A DNA stretch of 58,349 nucleotides from Euryarchaeota archaeon UBA88 (lineage in GTDB: Archaea > Thermoplasmatota > Poseidoniia > Poseidoniales > Poseidoniaceae): positions 26,753 through 85,101 of the forward strand of contig DAME01000015.1 of the NCBI GenBank assembly GCA_002499545.1, read 5' to 3'. Shown in pieces: positions 26,641 through 35,614 of this stretch. The translations under genes and the position numbers were made by a program. Positions within the stretch are counted from its first letter, which is position 1. Each line of letters opens with the position of its first letter. The notes beneath the pieces were generated by a model, which saw only the letters and a program-made list of their open reading frames with translations, ran no database searches and was not told the origin of the DNA.

Positions 26641-27390
26641 ATGGATTATGACAGTTTAACCGTTCTTCAATTAAAAAATCTCTGCAAGGAACGCGGACTG
26701 AGGGTTTCAGGAACCAAAAGTGAGGTCGTTATTCGTCTGATGGAAGACGATGAAAGTACCATGCCTCCTTCACAGCAAATTCTCGACCAGTCAAACGTTG
26801 CCATGATGCAGCAACAAATGGAAAATATGCAAACAATCATGATTCAAAATCAGTCCACTCGGACCAATGCAGTGGCCATCATCGTTGGAGGATTCTTGAT
26901 TCTATATGCAATGTTTCGAATTTTTATTACATTCCAATTCATGCCCTTTTTCGACGGCCTGGGCTCTGGGCTCGCTCTTTTGATGGCATTTGTAATCTGT
27001 GGTGCATTAATCTATTCGGCAATCCTCATACTGAGGAATTATCGTATCGGATCGTATCTGGCACTTGGAGTTTTGACAGTATCGGGAGGATTGAGTATAC
27101 TTTTACACAATGAAGATTTCAACCCACTCTCCTTAGGATTTGGCGGATGGGTACCGATTAGTTGGTCCGCCTTTTGTTCAGGCTCATGCATGCTAATTGC
27201 ACTGCTGCCATTGCTTGACCAAAGTATGAAGTCAGAACTTCCCCCGGAATTTGGAAGCGGTGGTTCAAGTAAATCAAAGACGGGGACAACCCGTCGAGTA
27301 TGCACGAATTGTCGTACTGCACTCAACATACCAGCGGATTATACCGGAATGATTCAGTGCCCAAAGTGTCAATCCCAAATGGAAGTTTGA
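26641..27390 (+). CDS. SAP-domain membrane protein with C-terminal zinc ribbon
   Basis: A 249-residue protein. Residues about 5-36 form a SAP-like helix-turn-helix (LTVLQLKNLCKERGLRVSG then TKSEVVIRLMED), a fold that often binds nucleic acid. A Met/Gln-rich segment leads to four hydrophobic helices (about 80-195). The soluble end has CTNC...CPKC with the spacing of a zinc ribbon. Both soluble ends are probably cytoplasmic. Function is unknown. The ATG at 26641 is about 28 bases from a CTTATCC element; the GTG at 26635 is an alternative. Its TGA abuts the stop codon of the convergent gene. Confidence 0.7.
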   Translation: MDYDSLTVLQLKNLCKERGLRVSGTKSEVVIRLMEDDESTMPPSQQILDQSNVAMMQQQMENMQTIMIQNQSTRTNAVAIIVGGFLILYAMFRIFITFQFMPFFDGLGSGLALLMAFVICGALIYSAILILRNYRIGSYLALGVLTVSGGLSILLHNEDFNPLSLGFGGWVPISWSAFCSGSCMLIALLPLLDQSMKSELPPEFGSGGSSKSKTGTTRRVCTNCRTALNIPADYTGMIQCPKCQSQMEV

Positions 27391-27684
27391 CTATGAATTA
27401 TCAGGTGGGGATTGCCCATCATCCATACCCACAATTTCGTAGTTCGAAGGAAACAAGGCAATTGCAACACCGAGAACCAATGAAAGAAGCCCCCAACCAA
27501 ACATCTGCAATACAAACAGCATCTCAAGAGCGAGGACGACAAGAATCATTCCGCCGATGTTTGAAGTCCAGACGAGCGTCTTGAAGGTTGAAAGAGAAAC
27601 TCCAGGGGTACCTTCCTTGCGGTAGGGTCCAAATTCTCCCCCAAACCGCTGAGCCGTGTCTTCTTTTCCTTTTTTTGACATCAT
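27391..27684 (-). CDS. Small two-helix membrane protein
   Basis: A 97-residue protein. It has a charged N-terminus (MMSKKGKEDTAQRF), two hydrophobic helices (about 38-58 and 62-80) and an acidic C-terminal tail. No family was recognised. It starts with two ATG codons preceded by GGTGAA, 6 bases after the ferredoxin gene, and is the last gene of that cluster. Confidence 0.65.
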   Translation of the reverse strand: MMSKKGKEDTAQRFGGEFGPYRKEGTPGVSLSTFKTLVWTSNIGGMILVVLALEMLFVLQMFGWGLLSLVLGVAIALFPSNYEIVGMDDGQSPPDNS

Positions 27685-27690
27685 TTCACC

Positions 27691-28023
27691 TCAACGGTCA
27701 ATCATCGCAATCGCGTCGGTTGGACACGCCAGAACGCACAGCCGACACCCAGTACAATCATCTCGAATAATTTTGGCCTTTTGATTTGATTCAACTGTCA
27801 TCAAGGGACTGGCCATCGGTACTTTGTACACTTCAATGGCTGAATCATCGCAGACAATGGTGCACTGATCGCACCCAATACAAAGACGCTCTTCGACAAA
27901 TGCCACAGTATGTTCACCGCCCTTGACCGATGCACGCTGCTCGCCACGTAATCGATTGAGGGAAGTTCGAATGCGTACCGCCTCCTTTTGACGGCGTTCA
28001 CGCAGTTCATCCGAAGACGTCAT
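27691..28023 (-). CDS. 2[4Fe-4S] ferredoxin-like protein
   Basis: A 110-residue protein. A helical, basic N-terminus (about 1-40) is followed by two cluster motifs, CIGCDQCTIVC and CTGCRLCVLACP. The first motif lacks the proline that usually follows its last cysteine and ends C-DDS, so one cluster may be modified. It could donate electrons to the adjacent membrane protein or to thiol metabolism. The ATG overlaps the stop of the next gene as ATGA, so translation is coupled. Confidence 0.8.
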   Translation of the reverse strand: MTSSDELRERRQKEAVRIRTSLNRLRGEQRASVKGGEHTVAFVEERLCIGCDQCTIVCDDSAIEVYKVPMASPLMTVESNQKAKIIRDDCTGCRLCVLACPTDAIAMIDR

Positions 28024-28739
28024 ACATTCAACTCCAAGTGGTCCTTCCCTTCAAACTTGACGACTGCAAGATTCACCAGTAGGTCGCCTAAACAATAGAA
28101 AGAGCCGACCAGTAATGGGGGATTCCAAGCGGTCAAACCAGTCCACGGAACTTCGTTTGCCCACGTCCAATTTCCAAGTGACGTACCGAGTATTTCCATC
28201 GCCAGCGCTGCCCAAACCATGACTGCATACAATCGAGGTTGAGGGCCCCAATGGGTGAAGGCAAGTACGAACAAGAGAAGGAAGAAACCAGACGTATCTC
28301 CACCAGTCCATACACCGTAAGCTACCAATGGAACAAACGGTAACAGCAACGGCATGGCCCAAGCCTGTTCGATCTTTGAGGATAAGATACGGCCTAGGTC
28401 AAACAAGAAATAGTGTCCAGCGGGAACGAAAAGAGGCATCAACCCTCGCTGATATTCATAAATCAACCACACTTCTGAAAAGAACAATTCCATTGGCGTT
28501 GCAATAGCGATAACGGTGAGCATCTCAATGCGAACTTTACGATCACCGTTGCGAAACAGCCATGCAAACAATCCCCAACACCACAGATTAACTGGCCATT
28601 CGGCAAGTCCGTCTTCGATTAATCCGTTACATGCCGTTGCTGAAAACCATAAACCGATGGCAATGGTTCCTGTATAGACCCATGCCCTGTTCATGTTTGA
28701 CCGAGGTGGTCCTTCACTTAGGGGAAACGGTTGGTTCAT
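28020..28739 (-). CDS. Polytopic membrane protein of unknown function
   Basis: A 239-residue protein with about seven hydrophobic helices, and the motifs FFSEVWLIYEYQRG and VPAGHYFLFDLGR between helices. The His and several Glu/Asp residues within or next to helices suggest an enzyme or metal-linked membrane protein, but no family is recognised. The open frame continues upstream into the GshA gene; the ATG at 28739 (MNQPF) overlaps it by 26 bases, and an ATG at 28694 (MNRAW) is an alternative. It sits between GshA and the ferredoxin. Confidence 0.6.
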   Translation of the reverse strand: MNQPFPLSEGPPRSNMNRAWVYTGTIAIGLWFSATACNGLIEDGLAEWPVNLWCWGLFAWLFRNGDRKVRIEMLTVIAIATPMELFFSEVWLIYEYQRGLMPLFVPAGHYFLFDLGRILSSKIEQAWAMPLLLPFVPLVAYGVWTGGDTSGFFLLLFVLAFTHWGPQPRLYAVMVWAALAMEILGTSLGNWTWANEVPWTGLTAWNPPLLVGSFYCLGDLLVNLAVVKFEGKDHLELNV

Positions 28740-29949
28740 GACCGTATGCGAGGAGTTCTTTACCCATCGCCAACATCGAAAGTTCTGCAACCAATGCATG
28801 CCATCCATGTGCATGCGCTCCGAATAATCCCCCAGACTCGCTGAAGGATTCAAACCTAGCACTTGGTGAATTGAGATTATCAATATCTGACTTTGATGGA
28901 TTGACCCGATAAAACCACGAAGCTGCCTGCCCATCGATAAGATAGACAACCGGCTCAACTGGTGCACCTGATTCTGTGTTCAAACTTGTAGGAATTCCCT
29001 CTTGAATCAAAAAGTTTTCAACGTCAGCACCGCCTTTCGAGTACATCAATTTGTTCATTTTTCGGTTCGACAACTTGAGTAATTCACTTCCACTTTTTAC
29101 CGCCATGATACCAAGACCGTAAGTCCCGCGATCGTTTTTAATAAAAACAACAGGCTCTCTTTCGATACCTATCTCGTCGTATTTCGATTGGATTTTGTCG
29201 AGAAAGGCATCGACTTCAGCTGAAAGTTCAATTCGACAGGCTTCTTTATCGAGGCATTTATCCTTGGAAACGAACCAATCCGGCATGAGATGCCACGGTT
29301 CAATCCCAATCAGTTCACTTATCTCATCGATATAGGCTTGAAGCACTTCGTAATGCTGGGATTTTCTGCGGCGATGCCACCCCATTGAAGCAGGTGGAGA
29401 GACTATTTGATTTCCAAGGCCACCGACAATCCCCGTCGTCAAATCGTTATTCAGAAGAATAAGATCGGGTTGTTCACCATCGACAAAGAGCGTGTCAACC
29501 TCATCAACCATTCGTTCTTCAACCTCATTCAACTTTAGTGGCTTCGATAGACCTGCAAGTGAACCAATTTCTGCCAAAGCAGGAGAGCCAACCGTGCATT
29601 TGAATCCAGCCAAGATAAGAAGTTCCTGTAAAGTCGAAAGATTCTCGATGTATCCCTGATTACGAGTATGTGATTCCGGATAAAGATGAACCCAATAACA
29701 TTCATTGTATTCCCGAGTGATGTGGTTTTTCAAGAGGCTCGCCAGAAGAGGCTTGTCCTCCTCGGCTACATTGTTGAACCCGGCAGGAAAGTGATTGGCA
29801 TCGACAACACCAATTTTCCAACCTGAGTCACGTATGTCAACGCTGCCATATATTGGAAGAGGAACTTCAAGCCGTTTAGCGTTCATCCAATCAGTAATCT
29901 CTTGACGCTTACTTTCAAGAAGCGATGTCAACTCGTGAACAACATTCAT
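28714..29949 (-). CDS. gshA: Glutamate-cysteine ligase, GshA ATP-grasp type (type 3)
   Basis: A 411-residue protein. It matches the proteobacterial type 3 GshA family with YGSVDIRDSGWK and VDANHFPAGFNN near residues 34-60. Its ATP-grasp core has VFIKNDRGTYGLGIMAV (about 270-286). This family makes gamma-glutamylcysteine from glutamate and cysteine. It is unusual in archaea, where glutathione is generally lacking; halophiles use gamma-glutamylcysteine made by a different ligase. The start ATG overlaps the stop of asparagine synthetase as ATGA. Family assignment rests on motif recall, not on a search. Confidence 0.8.
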   Translation of the reverse strand: MNVVHELTSLLESKRQEITDWMNAKRLEVPLPIYGSVDIRDSGWKIGVVDANHFPAGFNNVAEEDKPLLASLLKNHITREYNECYWVHLYPESHTRNQGYIENLSTLQELLILAGFKCTVGSPALAEIGSLAGLSKPLKLNEVEERMVDEVDTLFVDGEQPDLILLNNDLTTGIVGGLGNQIVSPPASMGWHRRRKSQHYEVLQAYIDEISELIGIEPWHLMPDWFVSKDKCLDKEACRIELSAEVDAFLDKIQSKYDEIGIEREPVVFIKNDRGTYGLGIMAVKSGSELLKLSNRKMNKLMYSKGGADVENFLIQEGIPTSLNTESGAPVEPVVYLIDGQAASWFYRVNPSKSDIDNLNSPSARFESFSESGGLFGAHAHGWHALVAELSMLAMGKELLAYGHEPTVSPK

Positions 29950-31733
29950 CCAATCACCCTGTCCAACAAGTCAGTTGTTGACCCTTGAGGTTTTTTAACG
30001 CCTCTGTCAAGTATGTGAGTTGCTTCGAAAAGCCCCAAACCCAGGGCTATTTCAGGTTGGGTTCGTAGTGCACCTGCAAACGGCTGGTATCGTTGGAAAA
30101 GTTCTTGACAACGGGGCTTGAGTTCCTCGAGTAAAGTTTTGATCAGTGAAGGCGAGGTTGCGGTACCTGCAGGGAGTTTTGGCCGCCGAACAATGTGATG
30201 TGGCAACGATGTCAGGGAAGCAGCTGCTCGCAGCGCCGCTTTCTCCTCCAAGGTACTTGGAAGACGCCAGTCCATCGGTAGTGCATGACTAGCAGTGCGG
30301 TGTGACTTTGAGAGGAACGGAACCCGAACTTCGAGGGAATGTGCCATTGAATGACGGTCAACCAACCGAAGTTGGAAATTAGAAAGTTGTCCGTGGTCGA
30401 GTTCAAACTGCAAGAAATCCTGTAAAGATTCAGTATGAGCCGAACCCGAATGGTCTGCCGCATACCACGCATCACCTACGGGGAGTGAACCGTTTTCTAT
30501 TGTTCGTGCGAAGGGATGTTCAATCGATGAAAGACGCTCATCAATCATTTTCGCATGCGATTTGAGGTCTCCGTACCGCGGATATCCAGCATGCAATTCA
30601 TCCGCACCCTGTCCACACAGTCCAACCGTTACGTGGTGTGACATTTTCTCAAAGAGTGGTTGGAAGAACAGAACGGTGAGGTCCAAATCTTCTCCGTGCC
30701 ATGCAAGGTCAGGTAACCTTGAATCAAACGAGTCTGACTCCAGTATGTGCTGGTGATGCTTCAAGTCAAGAACCGATGCAACTTCTTCCGCTGCAACCCA
30801 GTCGGGATTGTCTTCACTCTCTGCAACAGTCCAACATGCAGGAACGGGTTGGTTCGCGCGCTCGGCAGCTTGGTGAGCTACTGCGGCTACCAACGATGAA
30901 TCTAAACCTCCTGAAAGTACAATTCCAACCGGAACATCAGCCATCAAGCGTTCCGATACGCCTTCAACAAATGACTCCAGCAAATCCACTGCCTGTGTGG
31001 AAGGATTCCACGCACCATGCGGTTGTACGGACTGGCGTTCAATGGTAGCTTTTCCTTGCAGGACTGCTTGACCAAAAGAATCAATTGACCAGACCTCAAC
31101 TGTGCCGGAACGGACTTGATGTACGTCTTTTAGCAGCGTAGTGCCATCAAGCGGGTACTCCCAAGCAAGACGCGCTACGAGGGCTGATTCGTCAATTTGG
31201 GGAATGTACGCTTCATGTGCGGGGAATGCTTTGATTTCACTTGCGAACAAAAGGGAACCATTAATCGAAGTCCGAATCAGTGGTTTGATTCCCAACGGGT
31301 CTCTAGCAAGAATCAGTTGTCTTGAATCCGCATCCCACAAAGCAAACGCATACATTCCGTTCAACTGTTGAATCCATCGAGCATGGTCGTTTGCACTCAA
31401 AGTTCCGCTTTTTCGAGCTGATTTAGCGTGGTGATGAAGTGCTAATATCGTTTCTGAATCACCTTGGGTTTTCCAGTGATATGACGGGAATTGTTGGCGT
31501 ATTTCTCTGAAATTATAGATTTCACCGTTCGCTATCAAGACTTCACTCTGCGTGCCAAACAAGGGTTGTGGGCTTCCTTGAAGATCAACGATTGCAAGGC
31601 GGTTGTGCCCGAGTGCAACATGCTGGTCACTCCAAACTTGAGTTCCGTCAGGGCCTCGATGTAACAGGACTTGAGTCATGCGTTGAACTACAGCTGGGTC
31701 TGGTTGACCTAGCATACCGCTTATTCCACACAT
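29946..31733 (-). CDS. asnB: Asparagine synthetase (glutamine-hydrolysing), AsnB type
   Basis: A 595-residue class II glutamine amidotransferase fused to a synthetase. It starts MCGISGM, so after removal of methionine Cys2 is the nucleophile. ALGHNRLAIVDL, ANGEIYNF and GDSETIL are glutaminase motifs. The ATP-binding PP-loop is LSGGLDSSL. A frame start at 31763 would leave ten residues before Cys, so the ATG at 31733 is chosen. Product may be asparagine, or another amide if coupled to GshA. It heads the asnB-gshA-membrane-ferredoxin group. Confidence 0.9.
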   Translation of the reverse strand: MCGISGMLGQPDPAVVQRMTQVLLHRGPDGTQVWSDQHVALGHNRLAIVDLQGSPQPLFGTQSEVLIANGEIYNFREIRQQFPSYHWKTQGDSETILALHHHAKSARKSGTLSANDHARWIQQLNGMYAFALWDADSRQLILARDPLGIKPLIRTSINGSLLFASEIKAFPAHEAYIPQIDESALVARLAWEYPLDGTTLLKDVHQVRSGTVEVWSIDSFGQAVLQGKATIERQSVQPHGAWNPSTQAVDLLESFVEGVSERLMADVPVGIVLSGGLDSSLVAAVAHQAAERANQPVPACWTVAESEDNPDWVAAEEVASVLDLKHHQHILESDSFDSRLPDLAWHGEDLDLTVLFFQPLFEKMSHHVTVGLCGQGADELHAGYPRYGDLKSHAKMIDERLSSIEHPFARTIENGSLPVGDAWYAADHSGSAHTESLQDFLQFELDHGQLSNFQLRLVDRHSMAHSLEVRVPFLSKSHRTASHALPMDWRLPSTLEEKAALRAAASLTSLPHHIVRRPKLPAGTATSPSLIKTLLEELKPRCQELFQRYQPFAGALRTQPEIALGLGLFEATHILDRGVKKPQGSTTDLLDRVIG

Positions 31734-31787
31734 AGTCACACCACGAAGTGGTCCCTTCTTCAACCATCGCTTTAGAAGAAATTAAAA

Positions 31788-31904
31788 TTACCACAGTTTG
31801 TATTTAACCATGGTGATGGCCAAGAAAATTATGGCGATAGAAAATACGACAAAGTACGTAATTTGAGGTGGTTCGGAACCTTGGCCTTCGTCACTCATCA
31901 TCAT
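31788..31904 (-). CDS. Small single-helix membrane protein (38 aa)
   Basis: A short reading frame, MMMSDEGQGSEPPQ then ITYFVVFSIAIIFLAITMV and KYKLW. It has an acidic N-terminus, one transmembrane helix and a basic C-terminal tail. Three consecutive ATG codons start at 31904, preceded by GGAAAGG. It lies between asnB and the dolichol-kinase-like gene on the same strand. The helix has a clean amino-acid pattern for a real microprotein. The partner is unknown. Confidence 0.5.
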   Translation of the reverse strand: MMMSDEGQGSEPPQITYFVVFSIAIIFLAITMVKYKLW

Positions 31905-31965
31905 ACCCAACCTTTCCAACCGTCACCATCATTTGAACATATTGAACATTCGCTATGCTTCATTG

Positions 31966-32589
31966 CTACAAAATATGTAAAAACGGGTCGGCAAGAAGCA
32001 AACCGCACATCGGAATGAGAAGCATCGTTGCATTATCATCGATATACCGCAATCGGGGCCATTCTGATGCAGCACAGAGAGGAGCGAACAGGAATGCAAG
32101 AACCAACGGCGTCTCAAACCAGTACCAACATAGAATCCAAACACCTGTCAAAAACAAGGAAGATGCGAGAAAAACGTGCCGTGATTCGAGACCTCTGCGG
32201 CGTAACTCACCCATCAATGGGTCGCCCAGTGCCAACGAGAGGATAAGCGGCCAAGCGTATTCTTTGACCGGCACGACCAACAGCACAATACCAATTGCTA
32301 AAGCACTCCAACCTACGGCAGATATTTGCGATGCTTCGTATTCACGCTGCCCAAAAATAGTGATGCCGAGACGTAGGCGCAATGCTTCAAGGAGAATCAG
32401 GAGCATGACCACACTGGATACAAATTGTGATAAGGTGAGGGAAAACCATCCTGCAATCGTTTCACCGTAATTGAAATACGCAAATGGAATGAGGCACATT
32501 CCTACGTGAATCATTCGGCGAAAGACGTGGCCAGAAAAACCGCCAACTGAAAGATCTACGGGATTCGTGAGTTCAACTTGATCACTCAT
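31966..32589 (-). CDS. CTP-dependent dolichol/diacylglycerol kinase-like membrane protein
   Basis: A 207-residue protein with about six helices and conserved loops. DPLMGELRRRGLESR and PLCAASEWPRLRYIDDNATM are like the nucleotide-binding loops of the Sec59/Dgk1 and CDP-diglyceride synthetase-like family. It could phosphorylate dolichol or another isoprenoid alcohol for lipid-linked sugar or archaeal lipid use. Similarity is moderate. The start ATG at 32589 overlaps the MeaB stop by 8 bases; the longer frame to 32628 would lie inside MeaB. Confidence 0.6.
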   Translation of the reverse strand: MSDQVELTNPVDLSVGGFSGHVFRRMIHVGMCLIPFAYFNYGETIAGWFSLTLSQFVSSVVMLLILLEALRLRLGITIFGQREYEASQISAVGWSALAIGIVLLVVPVKEYAWPLILSLALGDPLMGELRRRGLESRHVFLASSLFLTGVWILCWYWFETPLVLAFLFAPLCAASEWPRLRYIDDNATMLLIPMCGLLLADPFLHIL

Positions 32590-33484
32590 GTGCGTCACCA
32601 ATAAACGATAACGCATCCTTAAACTCAATTGAACCCTTCGCCAATTCTAGCAATAATTCGTCCAGTTGTGGAGATTCCAAAATTTTTCGCTCATGGAAGG
32701 CGAGAAGCCGTTCTCGCCAGCGAGCTTTCGTCGAACGACCTGAAGCGGGAAGGCTAAGCAGAAGATTGGCAGCTGCCTCAAGACCGATCCCATGGAGTGC
32801 TGATGTGAGCAACACAGGAGGAGGAGCACCTAACCCCAATTGGTAGGATTCCCGCAGTTCATCAGCATGAAGTTCAGCACCGGGCAAATCAGACTTATTG
32901 ACAAACACTGCATCAGCAAGTTCCAGTAATCCAGCTTTTTCAGCTTGTATGCCATCGCCTCGTGCAGGCCCTTCAACCACCAATATCCGGTCGGCAACTG
33001 CTGCACAACGGACTTCGGACTGACCTGCTCCAACGGTTTCAATTACGACCTTATCCCAGCCGAGCGCCAGTAAAAAATGCGTCATGTCTTCGACGATAAC
33101 AGGAACACTCCCCGAGGATTTCCTCGTAGCAATTGATCTGAGGTAGATGTTGTTTTTCAATGCGGCATCATCAACCACCGTCATTCGAACCCTGTCTCCA
33201 AGCAACGCACCTCCTGTACGTGGGGAGGAAGGGTCAACCGCAAGAACTGCAATTCGAAGACCCTGTCCAGCCCATTGGCGTAACAAACCGTCCAGCAGAC
33301 ATGATTTCCCAACACCTGGCGCCCCAGTAATGGCGAGTGTTTGCCATTCGCCATCATCGACAACTGGTCGAGTGCCTACAACCGAGAGAGCCTGTTCGAG
33401 CGAAAGTGTCCGACTTTCAAGGGCCGTTAAACTACGGGCCAAAGAACGGCGACATCCCGTCGTGGCTTCTTGGAGGTATTCCAT
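32582..33484 (-). CDS. meaB: Methylmalonyl-CoA mutase-associated GTPase MeaB (G3E family)
   Basis: A 300-residue protein. Walker A is ITGAPGVGKS, followed by the VDPSSP and GDRVRM motifs, ETVGAGQSEV, and NKSD for guanine recognition, all in the order seen in MeaB/ArgK proteins. It loads and protects the B12 cofactor of methylmalonyl-CoA mutase. An ATG at 33484 is preferred to the TTG at 33490. The B12-binding subunit of the mutase is its direct upstream neighbour, 15 bases away. Confidence 0.92.
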   Translation of the reverse strand: MEYLQEATTGCRRSLARSLTALESRTLSLEQALSVVGTRPVVDDGEWQTLAITGAPGVGKSCLLDGLLRQWAGQGLRIAVLAVDPSSPRTGGALLGDRVRMTVVDDAALKNNIYLRSIATRKSSGSVPVIVEDMTHFLLALGWDKVVIETVGAGQSEVRCAAVADRILVVEGPARGDGIQAEKAGLLELADAVFVNKSDLPGAELHADELRESYQLGLGAPPPVLLTSALHGIGLEAAANLLLSLPASGRSTKARWRERLLAFHERKILESPQLDELLLELAKGSIEFKDALSFIGDAHE

Positions 33485-33499
33485 TGACAAACGATCACC

Positions 33500-33946
33500 T
33501 CACGAAGTTGAGGTCCAATGCCAGTCACTCTCTTGTCCGACACCCGAATTTTCTCTCTGGGTCGATATTTCAATGAATTCAAGTATCTCTGAGGTCGGCG
33601 TTCCTGGACCGAAAATGGCTCGTATGCCACAATCAAACAAGGCTTGACGATCGTCGTCAGGAATAATGCCACCTCCAAAGACGATAACATCGTTCAACCC
33701 TTCAGTACGGAGAAGTTCGCACACTTTGGGAAACAGATGGCCGTGAGCACCGGACAGTGAAGATAATCCGAGAAAACGTGCGTCTTCATCCCGCACGGTA
33801 TCAACAATTTGCTGAGCGCTGCGACGCAATCCAGTGTAAATTACTTCATTACCCGCATCTCGAAGAGCCCGCGCTACGACTTTAGCGCCGCGGTCATGGC
33901 CATCGAGGCCGGGTTTTGCAACGACGATTCGCCATGGTTCGCCCAT
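33500..33946 (-). CDS. Methylmalonyl-CoA mutase cobalamin-binding (C-terminal/small) subunit
   Basis: A 148-residue protein with the B12-binding motif DGHDRG (DxHxxG), a GLSSLSGAH strand-turn and FGGGIIP. This is the fold of the separate cobalamin subunit of methylmalonyl-CoA mutase found in archaea. The catalytic large subunit is not in this window. MeaB is next downstream, and a carboxyltransferase gene that makes its substrate is divergent from it. The start is an ATG. Confidence 0.9.
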   Translation of the reverse strand: MGEPWRIVVAKPGLDGHDRGAKVVARALRDAGNEVIYTGLRRSAQQIVDTVRDEDARFLGLSSLSGAHGHLFPKVCELLRTEGLNDVIVFGGGIIPDDDRQALFDCGIRAIFGPGTPTSEILEFIEISTQRENSGVGQESDWHWTSTS

Positions 33947-34059
33947 GTATGTTGGAGAGAGAGCCTCCCTATCAACACACCCCTTGAAGGAGGCATTTCC
34001 AATTCAACGGGAAGGCAACGCATAAGGGCGGCTTCAGTGTAGAGGCTAATGGGAAGCCT

Positions 34060-35613
34060 ATGGCATCAACAGAAGAACGACTCCAAGATTTACGAAATCG
34101 GAAATCTCGTAGCGAGGCCGGAGGCGGTCAAGCGCGTGTTGATGCCCAGCATAACAAGGGCAAAATGACGGCACGAGAACGACTCGAATCGTTGCTTGAT
34201 GACGGGTCGTTTCAAGAGATGGACGCATTGGTCGAACACCGATGTCGAGACTTCGGCATGGATAACAATGTCATTCCTGGTGACGGTGTGGTCACCGGTC
34301 ACGGGACAATCAACGGACGCCAAGTATTCGCTTTCGCTCAAGATTTTACCGTGTATGGGGGTTCTTTAGGAGAAATGCACGGACTGAAAATTTGCAAAGT
34401 TCTTGACATGGCGCTTAAGACTGGCCGTCCAGTCATCGGATTGAATGATTCAGGCGGTGCACGGATTCAAGAAGGCGTTGCTTCGCTCGGAAGTTACGCC
34501 GAAATTTTCTTCCGAAACGTCCGAGCATCTGGCGTAGTGCCGCAGATTTCAGTGATTATGGGACCGTGCGCTGGAGGCGCTGTCTATTCGCCAGCAATCA
34601 CTGATTTTGTCATCATGGTCGACCAAACTGCACACATGTTCATCACCGGCCCTGAAGTTATCAAAACTGTCACCAATGAAGTTGTTTCATTTGAAGACCT
34701 TGGAGGTGCAATGACACATGGAAGTAAATCCGGAGTGTCGCACTTCACTGCTGAAGACGATGAAGGAGCGATACAACTAGCTCGCGACCTTTGCGACATG
34801 TTCCCTCAGAACAATTTAGAACGACCTCCAGACAAGAAGACCAGCGACCCCACTGATCGCCTTTGTGAGGCTTTGGACGGAATAATACCTGATGAAGCAA
34901 CCAAGCCATACGATGTTCTCGATGTCATTTCAGAAATCCTCGATGATGGAGCATTCCTTGAAGTTCAGTCTGACTGGGCTCAAAACATCGTTGTTGGATT
35001 CGGCCATTTAGGAAGCCATACAGTCGGTGTGGTTGCAAATCAGCCAAAAGTATTGGCTGGCTGCTTGGACATTGACGCCAGCGATAAAGCAGCCCGGTTC
35101 ATTCGATTCTGCGACGCATTCAACATTCCTATCATTACACTTGAAGACGTTCCGGGATTCTTGCCAGGCACGAATCAAGAATGGGGTGGAATCATTCGAC
35201 ATGGAGCAAAACTGCTGTTCGCATACGCTGAGGCGACTGTTCCAAAATTAACCGTCATTCTTCGAAAGGCATACGGAGGAGCCTATGACGTCATGTCTTC
35301 CAAACACATCCGAGGCGACTACAACGTTGCTTGGCCGACCGCTGAACTTGCAGTGATGGGCGCAGATGGTGCGGTTGAAATCATTCACCGCAAGCGGATA
35401 TCTGGAGCGCGAAATGCAGAACAAGAACGAGCAAGGCTCACCGACGATTTCAATGAAAAGTTCGCTAATCCCTACACTGCTGCCGCTCTCGGCTACCTCG
35501 ATGATGTCATTGAACCCAAAGAAACACGCCGTCGTTTATGCCGCTCTCTCGAGATGCTGTTGGATAAAGAAGAACTCCGTCCGGCCCGCAAACACGGCAA
35601 TATACCTCTGTGA
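34060..35613 (+). CDS. pccB: Acyl-CoA (propionyl-CoA) carboxylase, carboxyltransferase subunit
   Basis: A 517-residue carboxyltransferase with crotonase-fold halves. GGSLGEMHGLKI, NDSGGARIQEG and GPCAGGAVYSPA make the N-half acyl-CoA/oxyanion site. DVPGFLPG, GAKLLFAYAEATVP and RKAYGGAYDVM make the biotin-binding C-half. Length is normal for PccB/MmdA. The substrate is probably propionyl-CoA, given the B12 mutase genes alongside. It is followed 1 base later by a 67-residue gene and then the biotin carrier gene. No biotin carboxylase subunit is in the window. Confidence 0.93.
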   Translation: MASTEERLQDLRNRKSRSEAGGGQARVDAQHNKGKMTARERLESLLDDGSFQEMDALVEHRCRDFGMDNNVIPGDGVVTGHGTINGRQVFAFAQDFTVYGGSLGEMHGLKICKVLDMALKTGRPVIGLNDSGGARIQEGVASLGSYAEIFFRNVRASGVVPQISVIMGPCAGGAVYSPAITDFVIMVDQTAHMFITGPEVIKTVTNEVVSFEDLGGAMTHGSKSGVSHFTAEDDEGAIQLARDLCDMFPQNNLERPPDKKTSDPTDRLCEALDGIIPDEATKPYDVLDVISEILDDGAFLEVQSDWAQNIVVGFGHLGSHTVGVVANQPKVLAGCLDIDASDKAARFIRFCDAFNIPIITLEDVPGFLPGTNQEWGGIIRHGAKLLFAYAEATVPKLTVILRKAYGGAYDVMSSKHIRGDYNVAWPTAELAVMGADGAVEIIHRKRISGARNAEQERARLTDDFNEKFANPYTAAALGYLDDVIEPKETRRRLCRSLEMLLDKEELRPARKHGNIPL

Positions 35614-35614
35614 G

